A stretch of 64,000 nucleotides of DNA from Cucumibacter marinus DSM 18995 (GCF_000429865.1 NZ_AUCR01000001.1:434001-498000), one strand, 5' to 3'. Shown: positions 17,608 to 27,557, numbered from the stretch's first letter. Notes: a model not told the origin generated them from the sequence alone. Translations and numbers: made by a program.

Positions 17608-18598
17608 TCTGGCGCTGATCTGGGCCGGGCTGATCGCCTTTTCGGTCTTCGCCTATGTGGTGCTGGACGGGTTCGATCTCGGCATCGGCATCTTGTTTCC
17701 GCTGTTCAAGGGGCGTGACCGGGACGTCGCCATGAATTCAATCGCCCCGGTCTGGGACGGTAACGAGACCTGGCTGGTGCTGGGCGGCGGCGGGCTGATG
17801 GCCGTGTTCCCGGTGGTCTATGCGACCGTGCTGCCGGCTCTATATGCCCCGCTTATCGCCATGCTGCTGGCACTGATCTTCCGGGGAGTGGCCTTCGAAT
17901 TCAGGTGGCGGACCAAGCGGGGCCGCTCCTGGTGGGATGCAGGGTTCTTCGGTGGGTCGCTGATCGCCTCTTTCATGCAGGGGATCGCGCTTGGCGCGCT
18001 GGTACAAGGCATCGTCATAGAAGACCGCGCCTATGCCGGCGGCTGGTGGGACTGGCTGACCCCGTTCAGCCTTTTGACCGGCGTTGCGCTGGCCACCGGG
18101 TATGCCCTGCTTGGCTCGACATGGCTGGTAATGAAGACCACGGGTAACCTGCGGGACATTGCGCAAAAGGTTGCCCGATTGTCTGCGCTCGGCATGCTGA
18201 CACTGATCGGCGCGGTGAGCCTTTGGACACCTTTCCTCAACCCGATCTATCTCGAACGCTGGTTCAAGTGGCCGACCATGCTGTTCTCCGGAATCGTGCC
18301 GGTTCTGGTGCTGGCCTGTTTCTGGTGGCTGTGGCGGTCGCTTTCTGCCCAACGCGACACCGCCCCCTTCCTTGCCGCATTGGGGCTGTTCGCGTTGAGT
18401 TTCACCGGGCTCGGGATCAGTTTCTTTCCCTATATCGTCCCCGGTGCGCTGACCATTCAGGAAGCCGCGGCACCGCCGGAGAGCCTCGGGTTCCTCTTGG
18501 CCGGCGCCGTGGTGCTGGTGCCGATCATCCTGATCTACACCGCCTATGCCTATTGGGTGTTCCGCGGCAAGGTCGACCCCGAGGAAGGCTACCACTAA
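17600..18598 (+). CDS. cydB: Cytochrome bd-type ubiquinol oxidase subunit II
   Basis: A 332-residue membrane protein with about eight to nine hydrophobic segments, the structural partner of subunit I. It has the typical N-terminal YVVLDGFDLGIGILFP motif and WDGNETWLVLGGGGLMAVFP motif of the family. The length is slightly short, as in CioB. The start overlaps the subunit I end by 8 nt, and its stop overlaps the next ATG (TAATG), which indicates translational coupling of all three genes. Confidence 0.94.
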   Translation: MVDLALIWAGLIAFSVFAYVVLDGFDLGIGILFPLFKGRDRDVAMNSIAPVWDGNETWLVLGGGGLMAVFPVVYATVLPALYAPLIAMLLALIFRGVAFEFRWRTKRGRSWWDAGFFGGSLIASFMQGIALGALVQGIVIEDRAYAGGWWDWLTPFSLLTGVALATGYALLGSTWLVMKTTGNLRDIAQKVARLSALGMLTLIGAVSLWTPFLNPIYLERWFKWPTMLFSGIVPVLVLACFWWLWRSLSAQRDTAPFLAALGLFALSFTGLGISFFPYIVPGALTIQEAAAPPESLGFLLAGAVVLVPIILIYTAYAYWVFRGKVDPEEGYH

Positions 18599-18711
18599 TG
18601 GCGAGGTCGGGGCTTTCCTCGCGGCTGATCTGGTTCGTCGGCCTTTGGGCGGCGGGCGTCGCCGTCGTGGTGCTGATCGGGGCCGTTATCAAGCTGGCGC
18701 TCGGGGCGTAA
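18598..18711 (+). CDS. 37-aa single-pass membrane protein of the bd oxidase operon (DUF2474/CydX-like)
   Basis: An ATG at 18598 overlaps the cydB stop by one base and opens a 37-residue frame: a short basic N-terminus (ARSGLSSR), one hydrophobic helix (LIWFVGLWAAGVAVVVLIGA) and VIKLALGA. Size, topology and position match the small third subunit/accessory proteins (CydX or DUF2474) that stabilise bd-type oxidases. CydX and DUF2474 are hard to separate by eye; DUF2474 is favoured because it accompanies CioAB-type operons. Confidence 0.8.
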   Translation: MARSGLSSRLIWFVGLWAAGVAVVVLIGAVIKLALGA

Positions 18712-18739
18712 GGGGCGCTGCCTCAGCCCTCTCCCTCGC

Positions 18740-18770
18740 CCTTCGTCCTTCGACAGGCTCAGGATGAGGG
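18740..18770. repeat. Dispersed hairpin repeat, copy A
   Basis: A 10-bp stem (18740-18749 with 18761-18770, two G-T pairs) enclosing the loop TCGACAGGCTC. It lies between the convergent oxidase and cysNC genes and may act as a bidirectional terminator. A second copy at 55501-55537 has nearly the same loop and compensatory stem changes. The CTTCGACAGGCTCAGGATGA type of sequence is one I recall as a frequent intergenic repeat in alphaproteobacteria. Confidence 0.8.
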
Positions 18771-18790
18771 TTGAGGGATAGACGTGCGGC

Positions 18791-20683
18791 TTAGCCAAAC
18801 AGCCGGTGATAGAGCTGGTCGGCCAGTTCCTCGGGTTCGGCTTCGGCGCCGGGCAACACCAGATCGGCGCGTTCGGGCGGCTCGAACGGGCTGTCGATAC
18901 CGGTGAAATTCTTGATCTCGCCTTTGCGTGCCCGGGCATAGAGCCCCTTGGGGTCACGTGCCTCGCAGACCTCGAGCGGGGTGTCGACAAAAACCTCGAC
19001 AAACTCGATATCGCCGGCGATCTCGCGCGCCATGCGCCGCTCGTTGCGGAAGGGCGAGATGAACGAAACCAGCACGATCAAACCGGCATCGGCCATCAGT
19101 TTGGCAACCTCGGCGACGCGGCGGATATTCTCGACACGATCGTCATCGGTGAAGCCGAGATCCTTGTTGAGGCCGTGGCGCACATTGTCACCGTCGAGCA
19201 CATAAGTATGCTTGCCCTCGGCGGTAATACGCTTTTCGACGAGATTGGCCACGGTCGACTTGCCCGAGCCGGAAAGGCCGGTGAACCAGACGATCTTGGG
19301 ATTCTGGCCTTTTTGCTCCGCCCGGACATCGCGGGTGACGTCAAAGGACTGATAGGTCAGGTTCTGCGCGCGACGCAGGCCGAAATCGATGGTCCCTGCC
19401 CCCAATGTGGCATTCGAGATCCTGTCGATCAGGATAAATCCGCCAGTCAGCGGATTGTCCGCATAAGAATCGAAAGTGACCGGCTTGTCGGTCGCAATGG
19501 TGACCGTCCCCACCTCATTGAGTTCGAGGTGACGGGCCGCGCTTTGTTCAAGCGTGTTCACATTGATGCGGTGCTTGAGATTGGTCAGCGTCGCCGGAAC
19601 CGTCTGGCTACCAACCTTCAACAGATAGGTGCGGCCGGGGATGGCCGGGGATTCATTCATCCACACCACACGGGCCTGGAACTGATTGGAGAATTCAGGC
19701 GTTTCGCCGGGCTTTGTCAGCACGTCGCCGCGCGAAATGTCGATCTCGCGATCAAGAACCAGCGTCACCGCCGCGCCGGCAGAGGCGGTCTCGTGATCGC
19801 CATCCATGGTGACGATGCGCTTGATTTTGGCCGGGATGCGCGAAGCCGCGACGAGGACTTCATCGCCCACGGCGATCGAGCCCGATGCGATGGTGCCCGA
19901 GAAACCCCGGAAATCGAGGCTGGCGCGGTTGACCCATTGCACCGCGAAGCGGAAGGGCAACGCGGCCTGATCGGAGGCCACCTCGATATCTTCAAGGTAA
20001 GGCACGAGCTGCGGGCCCTTGTGCCACGGCGTGTTCTCGCTCGGCAGCACAATGTTGTCGCCCTTGAGCGCGGAAACCGGCAGCGCCTCGAGCGTCTCGA
20101 AGCCCAGCGTGTCGGCAAAGGCGCGATACTCGGCCTCGATCTCGCGGAAGCGTTCCTCGGAATAATCGACAAGGTCGATCTTGTTGACGACCAGCACCAC
20201 ATGCCGGACGCCCAGTAGCGAAAGGATGAAGGTGTGGCGCCTGGTCTGGGTGAGGACGCCCTTGCGCGCATCGATCAGCACCAGCCCGAGATCGGCGGTC
20301 GAGGCGCCGGTGGCCATGTTGCGGGTGTACTGCTCGTGACCGGGGGTGTCGGCGACGATGAACTTGCGCTTGTCGGTGGTGAAGAAGCGATAGGCCACAT
20401 CGATGGTGATGCCCTGCTCGCGCTCGGCGGCCAGACCATCAACCAGAAGCGAGAAGTCGAGCCCCTCCTCGCCGGTCGTGCGATTGCGGCTCTCATTCTT
20501 GAGAGCGGCAAGCTGATCGTCGAGGATAAGCTGGCTATCGTAGAGCAGCCGGCCGATCAGGGTCGACTTGCCATCGTCCACCGACCCGCAGGTCAGGAAC
20601 CTGAGGATCGATTTGTGGGTCTGTTGTTCGAGCCAGGTGGCGATTTCTGCGTCGGTGCGCGGAAAATCGGCGAGCATATCCAT
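18791..20683 (-). CDS. cysNC: Bifunctional sulfate adenylyltransferase subunit 1 / adenylylsulfate kinase
   Basis: A 630-residue fusion. The N-terminal ~440 residues are the EF-Tu-like GTPase CysN: P-loop GSVDDGKST (residues 33-41), switch [12 protein letters not shown] and NKIDLVD. CysN GTP hydrolysis drives APS synthesis by CysD. The C-terminal ~190 residues are CysC with its own P-loop GLSGSGKST (about residue 470) and make PAPS from APS. The fusion resembles rhizobial NodQ/CysNC. It overlaps cysD by one base (TGATG), indicating coupled translation, so sulfate activation from ATP to PAPS is one operon here. No cysH or cysG is adjacent. Confidence 0.96.
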   Translation of the reverse strand: MDMLADFPRTDAEIATWLEQQTHKSILRFLTCGSVDDGKSTLIGRLLYDSQLILDDQLAALKNESRNRTTGEEGLDFSLLVDGLAAEREQGITIDVAYRFFTTDKRKFIVADTPGHEQYTRNMATGASTADLGLVLIDARKGVLTQTRRHTFILSLLGVRHVVLVVNKIDLVDYSEERFREIEAEYRAFADTLGFETLEALPVSALKGDNIVLPSENTPWHKGPQLVPYLEDIEVASDQAALPFRFAVQWVNRASLDFRGFSGTIASGSIAVGDEVLVAASRIPAKIKRIVTMDGDHETASAGAAVTLVLDREIDISRGDVLTKPGETPEFSNQFQARVVWMNESPAIPGRTYLLKVGSQTVPATLTNLKHRINVNTLEQSAARHLELNEVGTVTIATDKPVTFDSYADNPLTGGFILIDRISNATLGAGTIDFGLRRAQNLTYQSFDVTRDVRAEQKGQNPKIVWFTGLSGSGKSTVANLVEKRITAEGKHTYVLDGDNVRHGLNKDLGFTDDDRVENIRRVAEVAKLMADAGLIVLVSFISPFRNERRMAREIAGDIEFVEVFVDTPLEVCEARDPKGLYARARKGEIKNFTGIDSPFEPPERADLVLPGAEAEPEELADQLYHRLFG

Positions 20684-21594
20684 CAGAAATAGCCTTCCTG
20701 CTTCTTCTTCTCCATGGAGGCGGCCTGATCGCTGTCGATCAGCCGGCCCTCGCGCTCGGACGTGCGGGCGAGGTTCATCTCCATGATGATCTGGGGCAGC
20801 GTTTCAGCATTCGACTTGATCGCGCCGGTCAGCGGGTAACAGCCGAGCGTGCGGAACCGCACCATTTCTTCGCGCGGGGTTTCGCCGGGCTCGAGCGGGA
20901 TGCGGTCGTCATCGACCATAATGAGGGTACCCGAGCGTTCGACAACCGGGCGCTTCGCTGCGAAATAGAGCGGCACGATCGGAATTTCTTCGGCGTAGAT
21001 GTAGGTCCAGATGTCCAGTTCGGTCCAGTTGGACAAAGGGAAGACCCGCATGCTCTCGCCCTTGGCGATACGCGTATTGTAGGTCCGCCAGAGTTCGGGC
21101 CGCTGGTTCTTGGGGTCCCAGGCGTACTGCGCATTGCGGTGCGAAAAGACCCGCTCCTTGGCGCGGGACTTCTCCTCGTCGCGGCGCGCACCGCCGATCG
21201 CGGCATCGTACTGACCCTCCGTGAGCGCCTGACGTAGCGCCTGGGTCTTCATGATGTCGGTGTAGGCGGATCCATGATCGAATGGATTGATGCCGTCGCG
21301 CACCCCTTCAATGTTGGTGTGCCGGATCAGCTCGAAGCCGTAATCCTCGGCCGTCTTGTCCCGGAACGCGATCATCTCGCGGAACTTGTAGGTGGTGTCC
21401 ACATGCAGGAGCGGGAACGGGATCTTCGAGGGATAGAAGGCCTTGCGTGCCAGATGCAGCAACACGCTTGAATCCTTGCCGATGGAATACATCATCACCG
21501 GCCGCTCGAAGGACGCGGCGGTTTCGCGCAGGATTTCAATGCTTTCTGCTTCTAACGCATCGAGGTGCGTGGGCAGGCCGGCCTCAAGTGTCAT
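20683..21594 (-). CDS. cysD: Sulfate adenylyltransferase subunit 2
   Basis: A 303-residue PP-loop ATP pyrophosphatase, the catalytic subunit that makes adenylylsulfate from ATP and sulfate together with CysN. The PP-loop is [19 protein letters not shown] (about residue 37). Downstream are the typical [31 protein letters not shown] and [14 protein letters not shown] segments. Length is typical. It is first in a cysD-cysNC operon with a one-base overlap; its promoter must lie between 21595 and the divergent photolyase promoter. Confidence 0.96.
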   Translation of the reverse strand: MTLEAGLPTHLDALEAESIEILRETAASFERPVMMYSIGKDSSVLLHLARKAFYPSKIPFPLLHVDTTYKFREMIAFRDKTAEDYGFELIRHTNIEGVRDGINPFDHGSAYTDIMKTQALRQALTEGQYDAAIGGARRDEEKSRAKERVFSHRNAQYAWDPKNQRPELWRTYNTRIAKGESMRVFPLSNWTELDIWTYIYAEEIPIVPLYFAAKRPVVERSGTLIMVDDDRIPLEPGETPREEMVRFRTLGCYPLTGAIKSNAETLPQIIMEMNLARTSEREGRLIDSDQAASMEKKKQEGYF

Positions 21595-21674
21595 GGGTTA
21601 CCCCGTTTGTGTCGCGTGGTGTTGAAATACGCCGCGTCCCTGCCCCCCGCAAGCCGCAGAACCCCGGTTTTTCA

Positions 21675-21704
21675 TGATCCAAATGCGTGGTTTTCGCGTT
21701 CAAG
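21675..21704 (+). promoter_or_regulatory. Predicted RpoE(ECF)-type promoter of the photolyase gene
   Basis: TGATCC at 21675-21680, an 18-nt spacer ending GCG (21681-21698), then TTCAAG at 21699-21704. Two other copies with the same spacing and the same GCG before the -10 stand before the ECF sigma gene (45898-45927) and the FAD/DUF1365/CFA operon (53135-53164). TGATCC is the -35 element known for Rhodobacter RpoE. Predicted transcript start is near 21711, giving a leader of about 80 nt. Confidence 0.7.
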
Positions 21705-21789
21705 CAATTGCCCGGCCACGATTTTCGCCGCCCCTGCACGATCCGAAAACACCGGTTGGCGTTGGCCGGAAAGCGGAGAAAACTATTTC

Positions 21790-23211
21790 ATGTCCGAGAT
21801 CGGTAAATCCAGAACCGGCATCGTGTGGATGCGTGAAGATCTGCGGGTGAGCGATCATGCGGCGCTCAACGCCGCGCTGCGCGTTCACAAGCGCGTCCTC
21901 GCACTCTATATCCATGAAACGGACGCCGATGCACGGCAGCCCGGCGGCGCGGCCCGGTGGTGGCTTCACCACTCACTCAAGGCTTTGGCGGCCAACCTTG
22001 CGAGGATCGGAGTGCCGCTTGCGGTCAAGACCGGCAAAGCGGCAAAGGTGCTGGAGCGCACAATTTCAGAGACCGATGCCGGCGCTGTCTATTGGGGCCG
22101 CCGCTATGGCCCTGCGGACCGCGATCGCGACACCAGGATCAAGGCGTCGCTCAAGGATAGCGGGATCGCGGTCCAAAGCTACAATACGCGGCTGCTTGTC
22201 GAACCGTTCGAGCTCAAGACAGGGTCAGGCGGGCACTACAAAGTCTTCACGCCGTTCTGGAAGGCTCTTCGGCAAATCGATTTCGAGCGGCCGCAAGCGG
22301 TCGAACGGCGCGACACCCCGATCGACACACCCGACGTCGATGCGGACTACAGCGTCCCTCACTGGGCCAACAAGTTCGACGACATATGGACGCCCGGGGA
22401 GACAGGTGCGCGAGCCGCGCTCGACCGTTTTGTCGATCAGGCCCTGGCCGACTACAAGGATGGGCGCGACCGGCCGGATCGACCAGCAACCTCGCTGATG
22501 TCGCCGCATCTGCGGTTTGGTGAAATCAGCCCGCGCCAGATCTGGCATGCGGTGCGCTTCGCCGCCGATGCCGAGGAGATCGGTGACGCCGCGGACAAGT
22601 ATCTCTCAGAGATCGCCTGGCGCGAGTTCGCCCATAACCTCTTGTTCCATAACAAGGACATCACCATCCACCCGATGCAGGAAAAGTTCGCGGGGATGGA
22701 GTGGCGCGACGATCCGGCAGCCCTCGCTGCCTGGCAGAAGGGCGAGACCGGCATTCCCATGGTTGATGCGGGCATGCGCGAGTTATGGGCGACGGGGACC
22801 ATGCATAACCGGGTGCGTATGATCGTCGCTTCGTTTCTGGCGAAGAACCTGATGATCGACTGGCGAAAGGGCGAAGAATGGTTCTGGGATACGCTGGTCG
22901 ATGCCGACATCGCCAATAATCCGGCCAACTGGCAATGGGTTGCAGGGTGCGGCGCCGATGCCGCGCCCTATTTCCGGATTTTCAATCCGGTGACGCAGGG
23001 AGCGCGGTTCGACCCCAATGGCGACTATGTTAGACGCTGGGTGCCCGAAATCGCGGCCCTGCCGGCCAAGCACGTCCACGATCCCGCAGGCGCACCCAAA
23101 TCGGTGCTAGACGAAGCGGACGTGACGCCAGGCGAAACCTATCCACTGCCTATCGCCGATCTCAAAGCGACCCGCGAACGGGCGCTCAATGCCTTCAAGG
23201 CACTCGACTAG
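21790..23211 (+). CDS. phrB: Deoxyribodipyrimidine photolyase (class I)
   Basis: A 473-residue FAD photolyase that uses blue light to split cyclobutane pyrimidine dimers. The N-terminal antenna domain begins GIVWMREDLRVSDHAALNAA. The C-terminal FAD/DNA-binding domain shows SPHLRFGEISPRQIWH, SEIAWREFAHNLLFH and the strongly conserved WRKGEEWFWDTLVDADIANNPANWQWVAGCG then AAPYFRIFNPVTQ, quoted here in pieces. The ATG at 21790 is chosen by the family start; the open frame extends further upstream across the predicted promoter. A TGATCC-type ECF promoter lies upstream, in line with photolyase being an RpoE target in Rhodobacter. Confidence 0.95.
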   Translation: MSEIGKSRTGIVWMREDLRVSDHAALNAALRVHKRVLALYIHETDADARQPGGAARWWLHHSLKALAANLARIGVPLAVKTGKAAKVLERTISETDAGAVYWGRRYGPADRDRDTRIKASLKDSGIAVQSYNTRLLVEPFELKTGSGGHYKVFTPFWKALRQIDFERPQAVERRDTPIDTPDVDADYSVPHWANKFDDIWTPGETGARAALDRFVDQALADYKDGRDRPDRPATSLMSPHLRFGEISPRQIWHAVRFAADAEEIGDAADKYLSEIAWREFAHNLLFHNKDITIHPMQEKFAGMEWRDDPAALAAWQKGETGIPMVDAGMRELWATGTMHNRVRMIVASFLAKNLMIDWRKGEEWFWDTLVDADIANNPANWQWVAGCGADAAPYFRIFNPVTQGARFDPNGDYVRRWVPEIAALPAKHVHDPAGAPKSVLDEADVTPGETYPLPIADLKATRERALNAFKALD

Positions 23212-23360
23212 GTGGCTGGGTTTCGCAATTCGGCCTGAACGGGGTACACCTCTCTCCGCGTGAGCGGAAAACTGGAATGACCTTTCTATTTCAAGACGGT
23301 GGGCTTGAGATTGGCCGGTGCGCTCACTACCCTTTTGGCAACGATAACGCCGGACATCCC

Positions 23361-24413
23361 ATGACGATTCATCCCAACGTTCTTTCCGCTATCGGCAACA
23401 CGCCGCTTTTCCGCCTCAACAAGGTCTCCGAGCTCACAGGCTGCGAGATCCTGGGCAAAGCCGAGTTCCTCAATCCCGGCCAGTCGGTCAAGGACAGGGC
23501 GGCATTGTCGATCATCCGGCAGGCTGAAAAGAATGGCTCACTGAAACCGGGCGGCACGATCGTGGAGGGCACGGCGGGCAATACCGGCATCGGCCTGTCG
23601 CTGGTAGCCGATGCCCTCGGATACAATTCGGTGATCGTCATTCCCGAGACCCAGAGCCAGGAGAAGAAAGACATGATCCGGCTCGCCGGTGCGACGCTTG
23701 TGGAGGTGCCCGCCAAGCCTTACCGGAACCCCAACAATTATGTGAAGGTATCGGGCAGGCTCGCCGAGAAACTCAATCGCGAACTGCCGAATGGCGCCAT
23801 CTGGGCGCAGCAGTTCGACAATGTGGCGAACCGGCAGGCTCATATCGAGACGACCGGCCCCGAGATCTATGAACAGACCGGCGGAAGGATCGACGGATTC
23901 ATCTGCGCGGTCGGGTCCGGGGGCACGCTGGCCGGCGTCGCCACGGCGCTCAAGGCGCGCGACCCGAAGATCAAGATCGGCATCGCCGATCCCGAAGGTG
24001 CTGCGCTTTACAGCTATTATGCGACCGGCGAGCTGAAATCGAACGGCAGCTCGGTCACCGAAGGTATCGGCCAGGGCCGCATCACCGCCAATCTCGAAGG
24101 GCTGGAGGTCGACATGCCGTACCAGATCCCGGATGCAGAGGCCCTCCCCTATATCTTCGACCTGCTGGAAGACGAAGGGCTATGCATGGGCGGCTCGACG
24201 GCGATCAACATTGCCGGCGCGGTCCGCATGGCGAAAGAGATGGGACCAGGCAAAACCATCGTCACCATTCTGTGCGACTACGGCAACCGCTATCAGTCGA
24301 AGATTTTCAACCCGGACTTCCTGCGTTCGAAATCCCTGCCAGTCCCCGGTTTCCTCGAGGCGCAGATGGACATCGACATGAGCGACGTGTTCGAGCCGGA
24401 ACCGGATGCGTAG
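23361..24413 (+). CDS. cysK: Cysteine synthase A (O-acetylserine sulfhydrylase)
   Basis: A 350-residue PLP-dependent enzyme making cysteine from O-acetylserine and sulfide. The PLP lysine is K44 in NPGQSVKDRAA; the phosphate/substrate loop is EGTAGNTGIGLS; the GSGGTLAGV motif binds the cofactor phosphate. It is slightly longer than E. coli CysK, typical of the alphaproteobacterial form. The ATG at 23361 begins the recognisable protein; the open frame upstream to 23277 shows no family similarity. It lies close to cysD-cysNC and sseA, a loose sulfur-metabolism neighbourhood. Confidence 0.93.
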   Translation: MTIHPNVLSAIGNTPLFRLNKVSELTGCEILGKAEFLNPGQSVKDRAALSIIRQAEKNGSLKPGGTIVEGTAGNTGIGLSLVADALGYNSVIVIPETQSQEKKDMIRLAGATLVEVPAKPYRNPNNYVKVSGRLAEKLNRELPNGAIWAQQFDNVANRQAHIETTGPEIYEQTGGRIDGFICAVGSGGTLAGVATALKARDPKIKIGIADPEGAALYSYYATGELKSNGSSVTEGIGQGRITANLEGLEVDMPYQIPDAEALPYIFDLLEDEGLCMGGSTAINIAGAVRMAKEMGPGKTIVTILCDYGNRYQSKIFNPDFLRSKSLPVPGFLEAQMDIDMSDVFEPEPDA

Positions 24414-24428
24414 CCCGAGACTTCTGCC

Positions 24429-25868
24429 GTGAACTGGCTTGAGGTTTTCCTCGAAAACTTCACGCTCATCGCGACGCTTTACGCGGCGAACTATGTGCTT
24501 GCCGGTCTTTGCGCCATTCGCGAGGTGATGAACTCGCGCACGGCGCAGGCTTCGATCGCCTGGCTGTTGTCGCTGGGGCTGCTGCCCTTCCCCACCACCT
24601 TCGTCTATCTCGTCATCGGCTGGAAGCATTTCGACAGCTACGCCGAGATCCAGACCCATTCGGGCCGGGATCAGCGCGAAAAACGCGCCGCCGAACTCGA
24701 GCTGATCGATAATGAGGCTCAACGGAACTGGCCCGTTCTGCATCGCGTGGCGGAAGTGCCGTTCCTGCGCGGCAATAAGACCGAATTGCTGATCGACGGC
24801 GATGCGGCCTTTGCTTCGATGCTCGATGGCATTGCACGGGCCAGGAGCTACATCCTCGTCCAGTTCTACATCGTCCGTGACGATGATCTCGGTAATCGCT
24901 TTGCCGATGCCCTGATCGAGCGCGCCAGGGCCGGGGTGAAGGTCTATTTCCTCTATGACGATGCGGGCAGTTTCTGGCTGTCGCGATCATACAAAAGGCG
25001 GCTGCGAGAGGCCGGCGTCGCCCTGGTGTCGTTCAATCATCGCCACCGGTTCCTGCGCATCTACGGGCCGACCCGGATCAACTATCGCAATCACCGCAAA
25101 ATCCTTGTCGCGGACGGACTGGAGGCCTGGGTCGGCGGGCTGAATGTGGGGGACGAATATCTTGGCCTCGATCCGAAGATCGGACCCTGGCGGGACACCC
25201 ATGTCCATGTCAGGGGTCCGGCTGCGCAGGCCTGCGGCCTCGTTTTCCGGGAGGACTGGGCGTGGTCGACCGGTGAGGAACTGCCCGCCGCCGTGCCCGA
25301 AGACCTTGGCGAAGTTGGCGATCAATCCGTGCTGGTGATGCCGACCGGCCCCGCAGATCCGCTTGAAGACTGCGCAATCGCCTTTGCCGAGGTGATCGCG
25401 CGGGCGCGCAAACGGTTATGGATCGTCAGTCCCTATTTCGTGCCGGCCCGCGACATCCAGACGGCACTCTACGCCGCGTCCATGCGCGGGGTGGATGTGA
25501 AGATTCTGTTGCCCGAGAAGCCCGACCACATGCTCGTGTGGCTGGCCAGCATGGCGCATGCGGACATAATGGCGGCGCACAACATCGAGGTCTTCCGCTA
25601 CCGGGAAGGCTTTTTGCACCAGAAGGTGATCCTGTGCGATGACGAACTGGCCGGGGTCGGGACCGTCAATTTCGACTATCGCTCGTTCAACATCAATTTC
25701 GAGATCACGCTGTGGTTCACGGGCCGCGAAATGGTCGATAATGTCAAAGACATGCTTGAACGCGACTTTGCCAAGTCGCTCCTGACCACCCAGGATGAAT
25801 TGCAAGAGCGCAACTTCTTCTTCCGCCTTGCCTGCCAGACCGCCAAGCTGTTTTCACCGGTCCTGTGA
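24429..25868 (+). CDS. cls: Cardiolipin synthase
   Basis: A 479-residue phospholipase D-superfamily membrane enzyme joining two phosphatidylglycerols into cardiolipin. Two N-terminal hydrophobic segments (LIATLYAANYVLAGLCA and ASIAWLLSLGLLPFPTTFVYL) anchor it. The two HKD motifs are present: NYRNHRKILVADG near residue 220 and LHQKVILCDDELAGVGTVNF near residue 397. The start is a GTG at 24429, 15 nt after cysK; no strong Shine-Dalgarno is visible. Close spacing suggests an operon cysK-cls-alaX-sseA, which is odd functionally. Confidence 0.93.
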   Translation: MNWLEVFLENFTLIATLYAANYVLAGLCAIREVMNSRTAQASIAWLLSLGLLPFPTTFVYLVIGWKHFDSYAEIQTHSGRDQREKRAAELELIDNEAQRNWPVLHRVAEVPFLRGNKTELLIDGDAAFASMLDGIARARSYILVQFYIVRDDDLGNRFADALIERARAGVKVYFLYDDAGSFWLSRSYKRRLREAGVALVSFNHRHRFLRIYGPTRINYRNHRKILVADGLEAWVGGLNVGDEYLGLDPKIGPWRDTHVHVRGPAAQACGLVFREDWAWSTGEELPAAVPEDLGEVGDQSVLVMPTGPADPLEDCAIAFAEVIARARKRLWIVSPYFVPARDIQTALYAASMRGVDVKILLPEKPDHMLVWLASMAHADIMAAHNIEVFRYREGFLHQKVILCDDELAGVGTVNFDYRSFNINFEITLWFTGREMVDNVKDMLERDFAKSLLTTQDELQERNFFFRLACQTAKLFSPVL

Positions 25869-25892
25869 GGCGGGTCGAATCGTGAGGATGTC

Positions 25893-26621
25893 ATGACCGA
25901 ATTCGTTTTTCGCGAAGAGCCCTACGCCAAATCGATCGAAGCGCAGGTCGTCGAGGTGAACGACCGCGGCGGGATCGTCCTCGACCGGACGATCTTCTAT
26001 GCCAATTCCGGCGGACAGCCGGGCGATACCGGCGTTTTCGAGGTGCCAGGCGGCAGCCGGATCGAGATTGCCACGACCATCCATCCCGGAGACAAGACCG
26101 AGATTGTGCATGTCCCTGCCGAAGGCCAGGAGCTGCCGGCCGCAGGCGACACTGTCGTTGCCAACCTCGACTGGGACCGACGCCATCGACTGATGCGCAT
26201 GCACACAGCGCTTCATCTGCTTTCGGTCGTGTTCCCCTTCCCGGTCACGGGCGGGTCGATCGGAGAGGATAAGGGCCGGCTCGATTTTGACATGCCGGAG
26301 GTGCCCGACGACAAGGATGCGCTCGAGGCGCGTCTCAACGAGATGATCGCCGCCGACCACCCGGTCACCTCGGAATGGATTACCGAGGAAGAACTCGACG
26401 CCAATCCCGACATGGTCAAAACGATGCAGGTCAAGCCGCCACGCGGCCAGGGCCGTGTGCGCCTCATCCGAATCGGGTCGGGGCCTGAGCCTGTCGATCT
26501 GCAGCCTTGCGGGGGCACGCATGTCGCCTCCACGGGCGAAATCGGTCCCGTCCGGATCGGCAAGATCGAGAAGAAAGGCCGTCAGAACCGCCGCGTTTCC
26601 CTGCACTTTGCCGAGGAGTGA
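25893..26621 (+). CDS. Alanyl-tRNA editing protein (AlaX-type)
   Basis: A 242-residue free-standing homologue of the AlaRS editing domain that hydrolyses Ser/Gly mischarged on tRNA-Ala. Zinc ligands are visible: H104 and H108 in RMHTALHLL, and C206/H210 in QPCGGTHVA. The N-terminal ANSGGQPGDTG motif is characteristic of AlaRS-related editing proteins, and its presence with this length fits the medium AlaX-M class. GAGG lies before the ATG at 25893. It stands 24 nt after cls. Confidence 0.92.
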   Translation: MTEFVFREEPYAKSIEAQVVEVNDRGGIVLDRTIFYANSGGQPGDTGVFEVPGGSRIEIATTIHPGDKTEIVHVPAEGQELPAAGDTVVANLDWDRRHRLMRMHTALHLLSVVFPFPVTGGSIGEDKGRLDFDMPEVPDDKDALEARLNEMIAADHPVTSEWITEEELDANPDMVKTMQVKPPRGQGRVRLIRIGSGPEPVDLQPCGGTHVASTGEIGPVRIGKIEKKGRQNRRVSLHFAEE

Positions 26622-26714
26622 TCGCTTTCGGCTTTTCCGGGAATCGCCAAAATCATCTATAGCTGAGGGCGCGCACGCAATTCGCGCGATGGCCGCTATC
26701 GGTTGGGGGAAATC

Positions 26715-27557
26715 ATGGCCGTAGAATCGCCACTCAAATCGACGGGCTGGCTCGACACCTACCGGGCTGAGCCGCATGTCAAAATCCTCGATGCCTCTTG
26801 GTATCTGCCGGGCATGGGGCGCGACGCCTATCGCGAGTTCGAAAACAAGCACATTCCTGGCGCGGTGTTTTTCGATATCGACGGCATAGCCCAGCCGGAT
26901 ACGGACTTGCCGCATATGGCCGCGGATCCGCAGCGCTTTGCCGAGATGGTGGGGGCGTTGGGCATTTCGGCCGACGACACAATCGTTGTGTATGACGGGG
27001 CCGGCCTGTTTTCCGCGGCCCGTGCCTGGTGGAATTTCAGGGCGATGGGTGCAGCGCGGACCTATGTGCTCGATGGCGGGTTGCCCAAATGGCTTGCCGA
27101 AGGCCGCCAGGTCGAATTCGGGACCGGCGTGGCCGACCCGGTGCCCTTCGCGCCCCACCCGCGTGAAGATGCCCTGGTCAGCGCCGAACAGGTGCAGCGC
27201 CGCCGCGAATATGTGCAGGTCGTGGATATGCGCCCCGCGGACCGGTTCACCGGAGATGCACCGGAGCCGCGCGCCGGCCTTCGATCGGGGCATATTCCCG
27301 GCTCGCTGAATGTGCCGTTCGGTGACCTCGTCAAGGCCGGTCGCCTGCGATCCAAAGACGAACTGGCCGCGCGGATCGCTTCGGCAGGTGTGGATGCACA
27401 GCAGCCGGTCATCGCCAGTTGCGGATCCGGGGTCACCGCCCCTATTCTTTTGCTGGCGCTGGCGCAGATGGGTATCGACGCGATGAGCCTTTATGACGGA
27501 TCATGGGCCGAATGGGGCGCCAATGACGCCCTGCCGCTTGAGCGTGGGCCAGCGTGA
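26715..27557 (+). CDS. sseA: 3-mercaptopyruvate/thiosulfate sulfurtransferase
   Basis: A 280-residue tandem-rhodanese protein. The active cysteine is C236 in the loop CGSGVTA, the SseA-type sequence specific for 3-mercaptopyruvate, within the second rhodanese domain; the first domain (about residues 15-135) lacks a catalytic cysteine, as expected. It transfers sulfane sulfur, linking cysteine catabolism to Fe-S and thiol metabolism. The ATG at 26715 follows GGGGGA and is better placed than an in-frame TTG at 26703. It lies downstream of alaX on the same strand. Confidence 0.92.
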   Translation: MAVESPLKSTGWLDTYRAEPHVKILDASWYLPGMGRDAYREFENKHIPGAVFFDIDGIAQPDTDLPHMAADPQRFAEMVGALGISADDTIVVYDGAGLFSAARAWWNFRAMGAARTYVLDGGLPKWLAEGRQVEFGTGVADPVPFAPHPREDALVSAEQVQRRREYVQVVDMRPADRFTGDAPEPRAGLRSGHIPGSLNVPFGDLVKAGRLRSKDELAARIASAGVDAQQPVIASCGSGVTAPILLLALAQMGIDAMSLYDGSWAEWGANDALPLERGPA

